From IMG/VR virus record IMGVR_UViG_3300035662_000067, positions 1 through 38,334 of that record: a stretch of DNA of 38,334 nt. One strand, written 5' to 3'. The DNA is from a virus. Position 1 is the first letter of the stretch, and each line of letters begins with the position of its first letter. The position numbers were made by a program, and so were the translations under genes. A model generated the notes under the pieces. The model saw nothing but the letters and a program-made list of their open reading frames with translations, had not been told where the DNA came from and did no database searches. Shown one piece after another: positions 14,299-25,074 of this stretch.

Positions 14299-17200
14299 TA
14301 TTTCAGTGCAATTACTCTTAAGTTTTGAATAATTGGAGTTACTGCTTGATTGATACTTGAGCATACAATTTTAATTGCAAATGCTGTGAAATCTTCCAAA
14401 TTGTTCATAGTATATTCATATTCCAAATACTGATTGCTCAAACTTGGTGCTACAAGTTTATCTGTTAATCCATTATTATAAGCTTCATTTTTTACATTTC
14501 CATTTACATCCAAATTAGTATATCCTGGGAACAGATTCCAAACTTGGTCTTCATCTGGCGAATCATTTCTAAACAACTTGTAAAGCACTCTAATGTCACA
14601 ATCTGCTGGTCTATATGCATCAAGTAGAACTTTCAGTGCATTTGCACTTTGGAGCAAATCAACTCTGTTAGTAATATGAATAAATGTATGTGGGTCATCT
14701 ACATTTGAATTTACTCTATTGTCAGTTGTATAAGCAATACCAACAATTGGTTGGGTTATTCTGTTATTGTTGACAGTTAAGAAAGATTTTTCAACATTGA
14801 TGATTGGAGAAACATTAGAATCAGAAGTTCCTAAATTCAGATCTAAAGTAAGAGATTTGTTTCCTGGGAATTGAGTTGCATTTAAGAATTGATTTTCATT
14901 TTCTTCTGATGCTACTAATCTTATTGTATTAAATGTAGTTGTATTTGATATTGAAAGTGATGAATATCCTTGATCTTCAAATGGAGATTCATTTCCATCA
15001 ACACTTTGACCAGAAATAGATCTTAATGATGCAGAACAAGTTGCTCCATTAAATACTGAAACAAATTCTGAACTTATACCTACTGAGTTATACAGTTTGT
15101 TCTTTGTTGCATATACAGAGTTTCCACCACCAAATTTAGATGAAGTAAATGATTTTGCAATACCAATATAGTATGAATCTATAGTAATTGGATGAGAATT
15201 GGAAATGGTGTGAGAAGTATTAATTCCAATCAGAGATACTCCATTAAACTCATACTTATAAACTAAAGATGAAACTGGATGATTAATAATTGGAGAATTT
15301 TGCATTCCCCTTGTAATCACTGATAACTGTCCAGCAGTAGAAGCATTTTCATACTTAATTATTTCACCATCAATTAAAACATATCCTGGATTTGATGGAG
15401 AAACTGTTTGTCCTTCAAATGTGGTAAAGTTTGAATTACTTGCAACTAAAATGGATCCAGTTGCAGTTATTCCATATCCAGCAGTTAATGTTGTTGGAGA
15501 AACATCTGTTGAAACACCATCTATTGTCACAACATTACTTGCAGAATTCATGCCATGATTTGGATGAATAATCTGCATAAAATAACCATTATTTGGAGCA
15601 TCTGATCCAACACCAACTACAACTGGGTTTGTTGGAAGAAGATTTTCAATGTCTTCAACTTCTACTTTTGAATTATAGAATCTTGCAGTTCCTCCTGCTG
15701 TAGAAAATTTGCACTTTTTAAGGGTAAATTTAAGATCATCAGTTTGGACTGCTGTCCAAGTTGTTCCATTTTGTGAGATGAACAGAGATCCTAAAGATGG
15801 TTGAGAATTAATAATTACTTTTTGAACCTCTGGCAAACTTGCAGTAGATATTTCAACTTCACCAACTCTTGAAACCCATACATTGTAATCAAATGAATCT
15901 GATAAAAGAACTACTGCATATTCTCTTCCACCTTCCAATCTGGTCAAATTATCAAATCTAAAAGTAGTTGCTATACTTGCATCAGAACTTGTTGTAATTT
16001 CAGATGGATTTAGAACCTTTTCAAGATTTCCTACTATTTTATCTGGACCACCTGGAGTGCCATTGATAACCTCTCTAATTTGTAATGACACTGGAATATT
16101 ACTATCTTTGCTTGCAAAGAAAACATCTACTGAAGATAGAACAATACCATTCTGATCACTAACTATAAATGATTGTGCTAATGGGTCATAATAATTAATA
16201 GTGGTAGTTTTAATTTCAGTTCCAGATGAAGTAAAGACAGCCTCAGCAGAACTTACGAATTCTCCAGGAACTCCAAGTGATGTTGATTGAGTTACTCTTA
16301 CTGGAGTTCTTCCTGTATTATACTTTAGAGAAGAATTATTTGGATCTGGTATAAAAATACTTCCAATTAAAGTTCCATTATTGTCAGCAATCAATTGATT
16401 TTCTGATACAGTAGCTATTGCTTTACTGGTCTTTCCATACAACTTGCATCCCTTAATTAAATTGCCATAGAACTTAGATGTGTTGGCAATTTGAAGGGAA
16501 GAGGTGTCAATATTTAACAAGGTTGATTGTGGACCATAAACTGTTGCTATTCCTGAAGAAGTGCTGTATGGATTTACTGTATAAGTTGATTCTGGGGAAT
16601 TATATTTTCCAGATTTATGATTTGGAGTACAAAGTCTAAAAGTACAAATTTTTTGACTATCAGCACTGATAGTATTCGTGTAAGCAGTTACAGTTTCTCC
16701 AATTTGGAATGATCCAGTAACATCTTTTATTTGAAGTAGTTTTGGAAATACATAAGTAAATCCATTAATATTAGAACTTAATTCTTTAGAATCAAATAAA
16801 AGTTTAAATTTGGTGTTTGGTTTTAATCTTGTAGCAACAAATTCAATATTTCTTGATCTAATGTAAGGAATTTTGGTTTTGGTTACACTTACATCAGAAG
16901 ATCCTGCTCTTGAAGCATCAGCTACTCTTCTGGATTCTGAAATTTCTACTGTCCAAGTATCACTGCTTGGATTTAAATTTAATAATCCTGACCAAGTTAC
17001 TACTTGATATGGATTAATGTTTACAATTCTACTTGCAAATGGTTGCTTTACATGATCAGTTTCTGTATATGATAATGTTAATGTATTTCCAGTTAATTTT
17101 AAATTACTTGAATTGACATCACTCAAATTAATTTCTGAAGTAGTATTTTGACTATCATCAGAATACAAAGAGAGATTAATGAGATTTTTTACTGTTGGAG

Positions 17201-20200
17201 AAGATATTGTATTGTTTTCTATTTTAGATCTATAAATTGGAGAAGTGGTGTCTGAAAAATCAGAAGAACTAAAGTTATCTACAAAGAATCCTGATTTAAA
17301 TCTATTAAATCCATCTTCATCTTCTATCAATAAATTTTTGGTTGTAGATTCTAATAATGAAAGACTTGTATAATATTCTAAAGATTCTACTCTATTTTCA
17401 ATATCTCTCAAATCGGACATTGTATATCTTCTGTTGTCAGTCAGTAAAATGACAACATCAGTATTAAGATCATAAACATATGGTACTGATAAAATTGTTG
17501 CTACATCTAATACTTCTTTAGAAATTGTTGGTAATTTTGGATCTTCTGCAGGAAATCCTAATACCAGTTCAAATTCACCATTAGAGGATAAAGTTAATTT
17601 GTCATATCTTGGTAAGTAGAAAGAATAGTCAAATACAAAGTCTTCATTAGAAGATAAAATTTGAGTGGTATTTGAACCAGAACCAGAGAAATCTCTGGAA
17701 CCAAAATCAAATGGACTGATAGTACTTGAAGTATTGTAATTAGATACCCTTGGTCTTACGTCAATAGTATCTAAATTTCTGACTTGATTGTAAGATGGAA
17801 TTTTATTTTTATTGATTGTAGATGGATAACTATTAACTGTAATTACATCGCCATTATCAGTAGATTCAAAAGAAAATCTATCAAAATATATTCTAATTCT
17901 ATGAGATGGTTCTTTTGAAGAATCTTTTCTTACAATCCTTCCAAAATCATAAAATTGTTTCCTTTGTCCATTATCAAGATAAAAATCATTAGTGATATTA
18001 GTTGAACCAACATTTACTGTAGATACTGTTGCAGTATATCCACTTTCTTTAAATGAAACTATTTCAGAGGCAGAAAATACTTTTTGGTTTTTGTAAATAA
18101 TGTAAATTTGACTTGTGGTTTTATTTTCTGCATATACTGCAACTGCTCCAGAATCTTGACCTATTAGAATCTCTCCTACAATTAGATCTAAAGTGTTACC
18201 ATTTGGACCAGTGATTCCAGTTAATGAAATCCAAGGAGGAGTAGCAGTTCCAGTTTCAGTAGATTCAAATATACCTTGAACTTCAAAAATATCTGGATAG
18301 TTTAATGAGATTTCATTATCCTCTACTCTAACTCCATATACTGATGTTACAGCAAGTCCAGCATTTGGTGGTGTTGAGTATTTGGTTTTTGTAATATCAA
18401 CAAAGGAACATCTATTTAACTTCTTAAATTTATTAGTTACATTAGATTTAATTTGCGTTGTGATTACAGAACAAGGTCCTGCAGTAGAACTCAAGTTCGT
18501 AAATTCTGCATCTTTATTTCCATTAGATCTTGTAAAGGTTGCATTAGAAAGATTTTCTAATGTTCCATCAGCATTGACTACAACATACCTTTCTTCATCA
18601 AAAGATGCATATGTGTAATCACCTACTAATGTTGGGAGAGTTAATGTGGTTGAAGATTTTGATACTCCAGTATATTGCTTTTTAATATAAACGTTTGAAT
18701 TTAAGGTGCTTACATTTGAAATATTACTATGATTTAATTGAGTATATAAGGATGATGATTCAGAGTTGACAACTACTTGAGGTTTAATTACTTTTAAATC
18801 TGATATTTGATAAAATGTTGTTCCAGTACCAATGTTTCCAGTACAAACATTTTGAACTGTGGATTCTCCAGTGACAACAACTTGATTTTTAGATGCTGCT
18901 ATAGAAGTGATTTTAACATAAACTGAAGATGATAATCCTGCTCTGGTAAATGATAATACATCATTTACCTTTAAGGATGATGCAAATGAACTTCCATTAT
19001 TGCTTGTAATTGTTCCTATACCAGAATCAATTTGAGCAGTAAATTGACCAGTAATATTGCTTTGTTTGGACAATAAAGTGTCAGCAACAAAACTTACTGA
19101 TTGATTATAAATTGACTTTACATCATCAATTGAATAATCTCTGACTGCAGTAAGTGTTTGTGAAAATTCTATTCCATCTACAATTAAATTTTCACCAATT
19201 GAGAATTTTCCAGAAACTTGATATAATTTTACAGAGGCTCCACTAACTTCTTTTGCATATCCAAAAGCACCACTATTTTTCCCTTTTACATAAGAACCTA
19301 CAGTCAGCGAAGAAATTGCTCCACTTAAAGTTAAATTAGTGTATGTTTGAATATCAAATAAGTATAAGTTTGCTTGACTTGAAGGATTTTCAAATGAAGT
19401 ATTATGAGACTCAAAATCATAAACTCTTGCAAATCCTACTGTAGTACCAGTTGCTACTTGATTTGTCAATCTCTGATCCAACAGAGAAACTGAAAATGTA
19501 GTAGTTAGTCCAAGAGTTGGGGATCCTTTTACGTTATTAATTCTAATTAAGTCACCACCATAAAAAGATGTTGATGAAGACTCTACTGATTTTGTAGTTC
19601 TTGGTTTTGGATAATCTATTAAAACATTACTTGTTGGAATTTCATATCCTTTTACATATGCTTTTCCAGGAGAAACTTTTAAAAGTCCTAAATCAATTGA
19701 TGGTAAAGAACCATCTGGAGTTTTTTGAGTTTCTGTATAAAGTCCACCATTTCCAAGATTATCATTCAATGACTCTAATGCCTGTACATTAAAAGCATTT
19801 ACATAATAATTTCCAGACTCATCATAAGTTCTTCTGGCTAAAATTTCATTAATAAATGAATACTTATCATCTTTTTTAATTGAAGTTACTATTCCATTAG
19901 TAACTCTAAACAATTCTATAAAATTATCATCATTAAAATTATCTATTGGTTTTTTGGATAAGTTTAAAGTAATTTTTAATCTGTCTGCTCCAGGAGCAGC
20001 ATAATTGGAAAAACCTTGTGAATTATCATTTAAAGATGGATCTTCATCAGAGTCTATAATATCTTCTACTATTTCTAATCCAACTCTATATGAGGGAGTG
20101 TTAGTGTATTGATCTAAAATAATTGTACTTGTTTCAACTCCAATGAAATATCCCCTAACAAAATAAACACCTTCTGTTAAATTCGCAGCAGATCCTACAG

Positions 20201-20756
20201 ACGTTGCTTTTCTATTGGTTAAAGAAATTACTCTTGCAAATTCTGAATTGGTAAAGATATAAGAATCTCCAACAGGAATATCTGATAAGGTTATTAATTC
20301 TTCTCCATCGTCAAATACTTCTTTAGTAAAGGATTGATCATCAGAACTATCAGAGGATGAAATATACTTTACATATAATGTTGTATTTGTTCTTTCAGAA
20401 TCTTCTTTAGATAAAACTTTTAATACTTTTGCTGAAATTCCAGTCAGTTTTCCTTTTATAGTTTTCCCAACCAAATTTTCATAATATTCTTCTACGTTAA
20501 TGCCCTTGTAAGTACTTTCAATTTCTACGCAAGTAAAATTTCCATCATAATTTGATGCCCCAGGAATTACTACACCACCATTTGTATAGAAAGCAGTTCC
20601 AAATTTTTCAATTTGATTTTGTAAAATTGATTGTAAAGTAGTTAATTCTCTTGATTGTACAGTAGTTCCTGGTTTAAATAAAACCTTATAGTAATTTTTG
20701 TCCTCACTAAAATCATCAAAATAAGGACTTTTATTTAAATTTGTGCTTTGGGGCAT
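14298..20756 (-). CDS. DUF4815-like giant virion structural protein (2152 aa)
   Basis: The N-terminus (about 1-390) has the DUF4815-type opening SPYFDDFSEDKNYYKVLFKP followed by GTTVQSRELTTLQSILQNQIEKFG, then YFVRGYFIGVETSTIILDQY and VSPGKAYVKGYEIPT. The rest is Ser/Thr/Asn/Val-rich β-sequence. The end NLEDFTAFAIKIVCSSIN plus QNLRVIALK is typical of large marine-phage members. Around residues 1770-1830 there is an IDGEIIKYEN...ITRGM segment like one in the gp7-like protein. Family knowledge: a virion protein, probably a baseplate-attached or fibre-like component. Biochemical role is not established. It lies between gp8 and gp13, where T4 has gp9, gp10, gp11, gp12 and wac, and may replace several of them. 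It follows gp8 by 1 base. Confidence 0.9.
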   Translation of the reverse strand: MPQSTNLNKSPYFDDFSEDKNYYKVLFKPGTTVQSRELTTLQSILQNQIEKFGTAFYTNGGVVIPGASNYDGNFTCVEIESTYKGINVEEYYENLVGKTIKGKLTGISAKVLKVLSKEDSERTNTTLYVKYISSSDSSDDQSFTKEVFDDGEELITLSDIPVGDSYIFTNSEFARVISLTNRKATSVGSAANLTEGVYFVRGYFIGVETSTIILDQYTNTPSYRVGLEIVEDIIDSDEDPSLNDNSQGFSNYAAPGADRLKITLNLSKKPIDNFNDDNFIELFRVTNGIVTSIKKDDKYSFINEILARRTYDESGNYYVNAFNVQALESLNDNLGNGGLYTETQKTPDGSLPSIDLGLLKVSPGKAYVKGYEIPTSNVLIDYPKPRTTKSVESSSTSFYGGDLIRINNVKGSPTLGLTTTFSVSLLDQRLTNQVATGTTVGFARVYDFESHNTSFENPSSQANLYLFDIQTYTNLTLSGAISSLTVGSYVKGKNSGAFGYAKEVSGASVKLYQVSGKFSIGENLIVDGIEFSQTLTAVRDYSIDDVKSIYNQSVSFVADTLLSKQSNITGQFTAQIDSGIGTITSNNGSSFASSLKVNDVLSFTRAGLSSSVYVKITSIAASKNQVVVTGESTVQNVCTGNIGTGTTFYQISDLKVIKPQVVVNSESSSLYTQLNHSNISNVSTLNSNVYIKKQYTGVSKSSTTLTLPTLVGDYTYASFDEERYVVVNADGTLENLSNATFTRSNGNKDAEFTNLSSTAGPCSVITTQIKSNVTNKFKKLNRCSFVDITKTKYSTPPNAGLAVTSVYGVRVEDNEISLNYPDIFEVQGIFESTETGTATPPWISLTGITGPNGNTLDLIVGEILIGQDSGAVAVYAENKTTSQIYIIYKNQKVFSASEIVSFKESGYTATVSTVNVGSTNITNDFYLDNGQRKQFYDFGRIVRKDSSKEPSHRIRIYFDRFSFESTDNGDVITVNSYPSTINKNKIPSYNQVRNLDTIDVRPRVSNYNTSSTISPFDFGSRDFSGSGSNTTQILSSNEDFVFDYSFYLPRYDKLTLSSNGEFELVLGFPAEDPKLPTISKEVLDVATILSVPYVYDLNTDVVILLTDNRRYTMSDLRDIENRVESLEYYTSLSLLESTTKNLLIEDEDGFNRFKSGFFVDNFSSSDFSDTTSPIYRSKIENNTISSPTVKNLINLSLYSDDSQNTTSEINLSDVNSSNLKLTGNTLTLSYTETDHVKQPFASRIVNINPYQVVTWSGLLNLNPSSDTWTVEISESRRVADASRAGSSDVSVTKTKIPYIRSRNIEFVATRLKPNTKFKLLFDSKELSSNINGFTYVFPKLLQIKDVTGSFQIGETVTAYTNTISADSQKICTFRLCTPNHKSGKYNSPESTYTVNPYSTSSGIATVYGPQSTLLNIDTSSLQIANTSKFYGNLIKGCKLYGKTSKAIATVSENQLIADNNGTLIGSIFIPDPNNSSLKYNTGRTPVRVTQSTSLGVPGEFVSSAEAVFTSSGTEIKTTTINYYDPLAQSFIVSDQNGIVLSSVDVFFASKDSNIPVSLQIREVINGTPGGPDKIVGNLEKVLNPSEITTSSDASIATTFRFDNLTRLEGGREYAVVLLSDSFDYNVWVSRVGEVEISTASLPEVQKVIINSQPSLGSLFISQNGTTWTAVQTDDLKFTLKKCKFSTAGGTARFYNSKVEVEDIENLLPTNPVVVGVGSDAPNNGYFMQIIHPNHGMNSASNVVTIDGVSTDVSPTTLTAGYGITATGSILVASNSNFTTFEGQTVSPSNPGYVLIDGEIIKYENASTAGQLSVITRGMQNSPIINHPVSSLVYKYEFNGVSLIGINTSHTISNSHPITIDSYYIGIAKSFTSSKFGGGNSVYATKNKLYNSVGISSEFVSVFNGATCSASLRSISGQSVDGNESPFEDQGYSSLSISNTTTFNTIRLVASEENENQFLNATQFPGNKSLTLDLNLGTSDSNVSPIINVEKSFLTVNNNRITQPIVGIAYTTDNRVNSNVDDPHTFIHITNRVDLLQSANALKVLLDAYRPADCDIRVLYKLFRNDSPDEDQVWNLFPGYTNLDVNGNVKNEAYNNGLTDKLVAPSLSNQYLEYEYTMNNLEDFTAFAIKIVCSSINQAVTPIIQNLRVIALK

Positions 20757-20757
20757 T

Positions 20758-22296
20758 TTAGAACTCTATAATAATTTTGATATCTTCTCTTTGTTGAGAT
20801 TGTCTTGATACAGAAACTCTGTTATCAACATATACAATCTCACCACTCTTTGTATTTATATCTGGATTTGCAAGTCCTCCAGAAAAAGTTTGACCCAAAA
20901 AGGTTTCTCCTATTTGAGATCCTGAAAAACTCAATATATTATAGTTGTTGCCATTTATTGTAATAGAACTTGCATCAAAATTAGAATATGAATATGTTGA
21001 TGTTGTAGATAATCCAGATCCTCCAGTCAAATATCTATCAGATGTTTTTGTAATATTTCCTGAAGAATATGTATCTGTATAAAATTCTCTGGGTTTTGTG
21101 TATTTAATTACAGTAGAAGATCCAATAGAAACTGCACTTACTAAACTTCCAATAGAATTAGTCTGAGATTGTGTTATCAAAGAATCTTCAGGCTCTGAAG
21201 ATGCAGAAGTTCCATCAACTAGAATTCCATAAACTCCTGATCCTGTTGTGTCTGTAAAAGTAGTTGTACTTCCAAATTGAGTTATATCTTTAATTATTCC
21301 AACTCTTGCAAATTGATTTCCTTCAATGAAATCAGGATTTGTTATAGTATTTTCTATTCTGGAATAAACTAAAACTCTATTTGTTCCAAGTTCTGAGTAA
21401 ACATTTTTGCCATGACCTCCTGGAGGTGGTATAATTACATTAAATACTGATTTATTCAATTGTGGTTCTACAATAGAATCTAAATCTAAAGTTGCAAAAG
21501 TGTACCCAGATCCTCCATTAGTCACAATAACTTCTATAGGTCTTCCCTGTTCATCAAAAGTTACTGATGCTAATCCACCAGAACCATCTCCAACAATTGG
21601 AACATCATTAATTATATTTGTTGTTGATGGTATTAAGTAAGGTTGTGAATCTTCAACTAAAATGGTTTCAATCTTCCCATCAACTGCAGCATCTCTGATT
21701 CTTGATATTTCAGAGTCTGTTGAATTTTCCCAACTACTTGGTACAGATATGTAATTAGTAGAATCAATTTTTAAAGCATCTGAAGCAGAAATAGTATAAA
21801 GATATTTCCAAACATATCCATCATTTTCTATTTCTGGAGATTCTGAAGTGTGAATAGGTTCATTTATAGAAATTACTCCCAGATTTTGATTTGAGGGAGC
21901 AGCACCATTATTAATACAAACATAAACTCTATAATCTCTATTTACAACATAATATCTACTATCGTATAATCTTGTAGATCTTGTAATAGGAGTTAAATTA
22001 TATCTACTATAATCATGCCTATACATATCATACTTTAATCCAGAAGTCCATTGAATTTTTGGAATAACTCTGATAGTATTTGATGATGTTATTTTTTTAA
22101 CTCCCAATATTGTATTTTTATACTCATTCAAATAATTTAAATTATCTACAGGATCTGGGGTGTTGCTGTTCCAATCTGAAAAATAGTCACTATAATTTGA
22201 CAACCCTATGAAGCAATAATAATTTCCGTTATCAACATCATTAATAAAATTAGTACAGGTTCTAATTTTTAAATTATCAGTTATTATAGCTGGCAT
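20758..22296 (-). CDS. gp8: Baseplate wedge protein gp8
   Basis: This 512-aa protein has the gp8 N-terminal layout: an opening helix LKIRTCTNFINDVDNGNYYC, FIGLSNYSDYFSDWNSNTPD, then the conserved YVVNRDYRVYVCINNG and ENDGYVWKYLYTISASDALK (about 120-185). Family role: a dimer within each baseplate wedge, binding gp7 and gp10 in T4. It is longer than T4 gp8 (334 aa). The extra C-terminal half is Ser/Thr/Gly-rich and contains one EVIVTNGGSGYTFATLDLDS unit of the G-x-G-Y repeat family near residue 260. It is placed after the gp7-like and 916-aa genes and immediately before the DUF4815 gene. No clear ribosome binding site precedes the ATG. An AATAAATAA stretch lies 20 bases upstream. Confidence 0.9.
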   Translation of the reverse strand: MPAIITDNLKIRTCTNFINDVDNGNYYCFIGLSNYSDYFSDWNSNTPDPVDNLNYLNEYKNTILGVKKITSSNTIRVIPKIQWTSGLKYDMYRHDYSRYNLTPITRSTRLYDSRYYVVNRDYRVYVCINNGAAPSNQNLGVISINEPIHTSESPEIENDGYVWKYLYTISASDALKIDSTNYISVPSSWENSTDSEISRIRDAAVDGKIETILVEDSQPYLIPSTTNIINDVPIVGDGSGGLASVTFDEQGRPIEVIVTNGGSGYTFATLDLDSIVEPQLNKSVFNVIIPPPGGHGKNVYSELGTNRVLVYSRIENTITNPDFIEGNQFARVGIIKDITQFGSTTTFTDTTGSGVYGILVDGTSASSEPEDSLITQSQTNSIGSLVSAVSIGSSTVIKYTKPREFYTDTYSSGNITKTSDRYLTGGSGLSTTSTYSYSNFDASSITINGNNYNILSFSGSQIGETFLGQTFSGGLANPDINTKSGEIVYVDNRVSVSRQSQQREDIKIIIEF

Positions 22297-22323
22297 TTTT
22301 TGGGGACACTTTTATCTTATTTA

Positions 22324-25074
22324 TTAAGATTTTCTCCAGATGGAAATTGTAGTTGTATTAATTCCTGAGGGGGAATTTGAAATATAGTAAGTTTTTCCAA
22401 TTCCAATTGAACCTGATCCTATAGAAGTTACAGTAACTCCAACTCCAGTATAGTCAGACTCAACATAGTCTCCAATAACAATTAATGTCCCAATCCCTAC
22501 TGTGGTACTAATTCCAATTGTATTTGTTCCAACTCCAACAAAAGTTCCACTTGTGGTCCCAATACCAACAAAAGAATAAAGTCTTGATCTTTGTGAAAAT
22601 CTTGACTTGTTCACATATTCTCCAGATATAATTTTATCTTGTTTTTGTGGAGTCCAAGAAATAGATCTGATCTGAGAAGAACTTTCAGAAAGACCTAATT
22701 TATTGTACAATTCAGTTTGAACTGTATCAGATGTTAAAATTCTTTTTACTGTTCTTGTCTGCTGTTGCTGGGGAGATTTATTTAATAAATCTTTGCGTAT
22801 TTGCAAAATGTCTCCAGGTTCTATAGGAGGATCTATATTAACAAATTCAGTGTCATTATAACTTCCCTTATAAAAATAAACCTTTACAGTGCTTCCTAAT
22901 GCAGGAGCTTCTTTGAATAAAACTTGAGTTCCTGAAGTAAAAGTGTAAGATTCATTAGGAATTTGTAAAATGTCATTTATAAAAATTAATAAATTATAAG
23001 CTAAGTCTATTTGAGATCCATTTACTGTTTCTAAACTTATTGGTTGAGACTCTCCATCTACAGTTTCATATAAAGTAAATATTTTTCTTCTTCCATTTAC
23101 ATAACTTGTAAAATCATTTAACTTTTGCAATATTCCAACATTCCAAGCAGCAAATTTATCTTTTTCAACATCATTTATTGTTATTTGTAATAGAGTGCAT
23201 CCTGGAGCAGTAACAACTCCCACTGGGGTCAAAACTTCTCCTACAGTGTATCCATATCCAGGATTGGTAAATTTAAAGTTTGTTACTGTACCAAATGAGT
23301 TGACTTCAAAAGAAACAGAAGCACCTACACCAGAAGTTGATCCAGTTACAGGAATATTTTCATATCCAAATGGAGGATCAATCACTACAGTTGGTGGAGT
23401 TCCTCCAGAGTAACTTCCAACTTCACTAAAAACTGTGCCAACAACATGTCCATTTTCAACTATTGCTGTTGCAGATCCTGTAGTTCTTATTCCAGAAGAA
23501 GTTTCAAAATGAATTTTATAAATTAAGTCAGATCTATAACCAGATCCAGACACACCTATGGCAATATTGTCTGGATTTATTTCTTGTTCTGGCAAAACAC
23601 CTCCAATAAGAAGTTCTGCAGGGACCATAGGTTGATAGTTAGTTCCATAACTTAATCCATATCCAACTATTATTCCTCCTCTTGGCAATCCTCCAACATT
23701 TACGTCATAAGATTTTGTAGTTCCAAATCCAGAATCATATTCTCCCCTACTTCCTATAAATGCAATACTTGTAATTCCTGCTACAGAGTCTTCTTGGTAT
23801 GTAAAAGCTTCTTCAGACTCTGGATATTGAAATATATTATTAATTAATACAATTCCATTATCTGATTTAATACCTACAGTATTAATTCCTGATGCTGTTA
23901 ATGTGAAAGAAGAACTTATTCCATTAAATTGTTCAGAAACATCATCAAACACTGCATTTCCATAGTAATTTGATCTTAGAAAAGCTCTTCCATGAAATTT
24001 TGTTTCTTCATTTGGAATAATTTGAACAAGTTGTACATTTGATACTGGGTTGGCAAGATCAGTTGAATCAGTAAATTCTATTTTTTCATTATTAATTGCT
24101 TTTAAATAATTAGAAGCAAAACTGAAATTATTTTCTGAATTTTTAATTATGAAATAATTATTTCCTGAAGTTAATTCATTGGGTACTCTTGCTCCAAAAA
24201 TTCTAACTTGAGATCCTGTTTGAAAATTATTGGTAAAATAATTAAAAGAATATGATGATATACCTGTATTAGAATAATTAAAATTTTCTGGTAAAAGTAA
24301 TATAGAGTATGTTCTTCCTTCCAAAGGAGCACTTGTAAAATAGATTATATCTTTATCAATAGTATAATTTCCTTCCATTACATAGGCAACATTTTCTTGA
24401 CTTATTTGAGTGTTATCAGTTCCCAAATAATTTAAATCTTCAAGTAATGTAATATCATATCCAGTCCCATATCCAACTGGAGTCGTTTTTAATTCATAAT
24501 CTAAAGTTAAAATTCTAAAAAGTCCATTATTAATTTTCAATACAGAAGTTGGTTTTACATTTCTTAAAGATGAAACTCTAATTTTTGCAGAATTAAATGC
24601 AGTTTGTATGCCAACAGTGGACCCAATTGAAAGGGGTGACTGAATTACATTGTCTATTGAAATTAGACATTTTGAGTTTTGTTTTTCAACTTCAAGATAA
24701 TGCTCAGTTCCTACTCCTACAGAAATTAAGTCTACATAAGAATTTGATAGTGCTAAAGAAGATGCAAGAGCAACTCTGATTGTGTCTTTATCAACTACTA
24801 TTGGATATATTGTATCTGGAAGATAAGTAAATCCCAATCCAAATCCAGAAGAACTTATTCCTACAGAAGAACTTCCAACACCTAAAGTATAATTTAATGT
24901 TTCTCCTGTTTTGAAGTAATGGTCTTCAATCGTAATAGTATTATTATCTATATCCACTACATCACCATCACTACCATCAAATTGTTTATAGAATAATGGA
25001 GTTCCTTTATGTTTTATGGGAAAGGATGTTCTCCCAAAAATATTAGGAACATATAAAATGTCTATGTTTGCCAT
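22324..25074 (-). CDS. Repeat-rich baseplate/fibre-type virion protein (916 aa)
   Basis: The protein starts MANIDILYVPNIFGRTSFPI and is β-rich and low in charge. Residues about 45-120 and 280-345 contain the HxFxTGxxxxY...YxVxxxDxDxIxxA unit also found in the gp7-like protein (for example IEDHYFKTGETLNYTLG). Three G-x-G-Y type units lie at about 505-625 (SGSGYRSDLIYKI, SYSGGTPPTVVIDPP, NPGYGYTVGEVL). A conserved-looking block RSISWTPQKQDKIISGEYVN is followed by KSRFSQRSRLYSF near residue 815, and the C-terminus is very Gly/Thr/Val-rich. I recall homologous proteins between gp7 and gp8 in T4-like cyanophages, where they are annotated only as structural. The neighbours suggest a baseplate wedge periphery or fibre role. 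The gene abuts the gp7-like stop with no gap. Confidence 0.82.
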   Translation of the reverse strand: MANIDILYVPNIFGRTSFPIKHKGTPLFYKQFDGSDGDVVDIDNNTITIEDHYFKTGETLNYTLGVGSSSVGISSSGFGLGFTYLPDTIYPIVVDKDTIRVALASSLALSNSYVDLISVGVGTEHYLEVEKQNSKCLISIDNVIQSPLSIGSTVGIQTAFNSAKIRVSSLRNVKPTSVLKINNGLFRILTLDYELKTTPVGYGTGYDITLLEDLNYLGTDNTQISQENVAYVMEGNYTIDKDIIYFTSAPLEGRTYSILLLPENFNYSNTGISSYSFNYFTNNFQTGSQVRIFGARVPNELTSGNNYFIIKNSENNFSFASNYLKAINNEKIEFTDSTDLANPVSNVQLVQIIPNEETKFHGRAFLRSNYYGNAVFDDVSEQFNGISSSFTLTASGINTVGIKSDNGIVLINNIFQYPESEEAFTYQEDSVAGITSIAFIGSRGEYDSGFGTTKSYDVNVGGLPRGGIIVGYGLSYGTNYQPMVPAELLIGGVLPEQEINPDNIAIGVSGSGYRSDLIYKIHFETSSGIRTTGSATAIVENGHVVGTVFSEVGSYSGGTPPTVVIDPPFGYENIPVTGSTSGVGASVSFEVNSFGTVTNFKFTNPGYGYTVGEVLTPVGVVTAPGCTLLQITINDVEKDKFAAWNVGILQKLNDFTSYVNGRRKIFTLYETVDGESQPISLETVNGSQIDLAYNLLIFINDILQIPNESYTFTSGTQVLFKEAPALGSTVKVYFYKGSYNDTEFVNIDPPIEPGDILQIRKDLLNKSPQQQQTRTVKRILTSDTVQTELYNKLGLSESSSQIRSISWTPQKQDKIISGEYVNKSRFSQRSRLYSFVGIGTTSGTFVGVGTNTIGISTTVGIGTLIVIGDYVESDYTGVGVTVTSIGSGSIGIGKTYYISNSPSGINTTTISIWRKS

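Noticed and set aside
14299-14364. Longer start (ATG at 14364) for the 77-aa coiled-coil protein
   Set aside because: It would overlap the 2152-aa gene by 67 bases. The ATG at 14298 overlaps its stop by one base, the normal coupled arrangement, and gives the N-terminus I recall from relatives.
20853-20860. Exact TATAAATA octamer inside the gp8 gene, 97 bases before the 2152-aa gene
   Set aside because: It is inside coding sequence (DINTK codons), and such octamers are expected several times per strand by chance in DNA this AT-rich. Not called a promoter without transcript data.
22316-22324. AATAAATAA before gp8 as a promoter
   Set aside because: It overlaps the preceding stop codon, has no further match to the other late boxes, and the region is simply A/T-rich.
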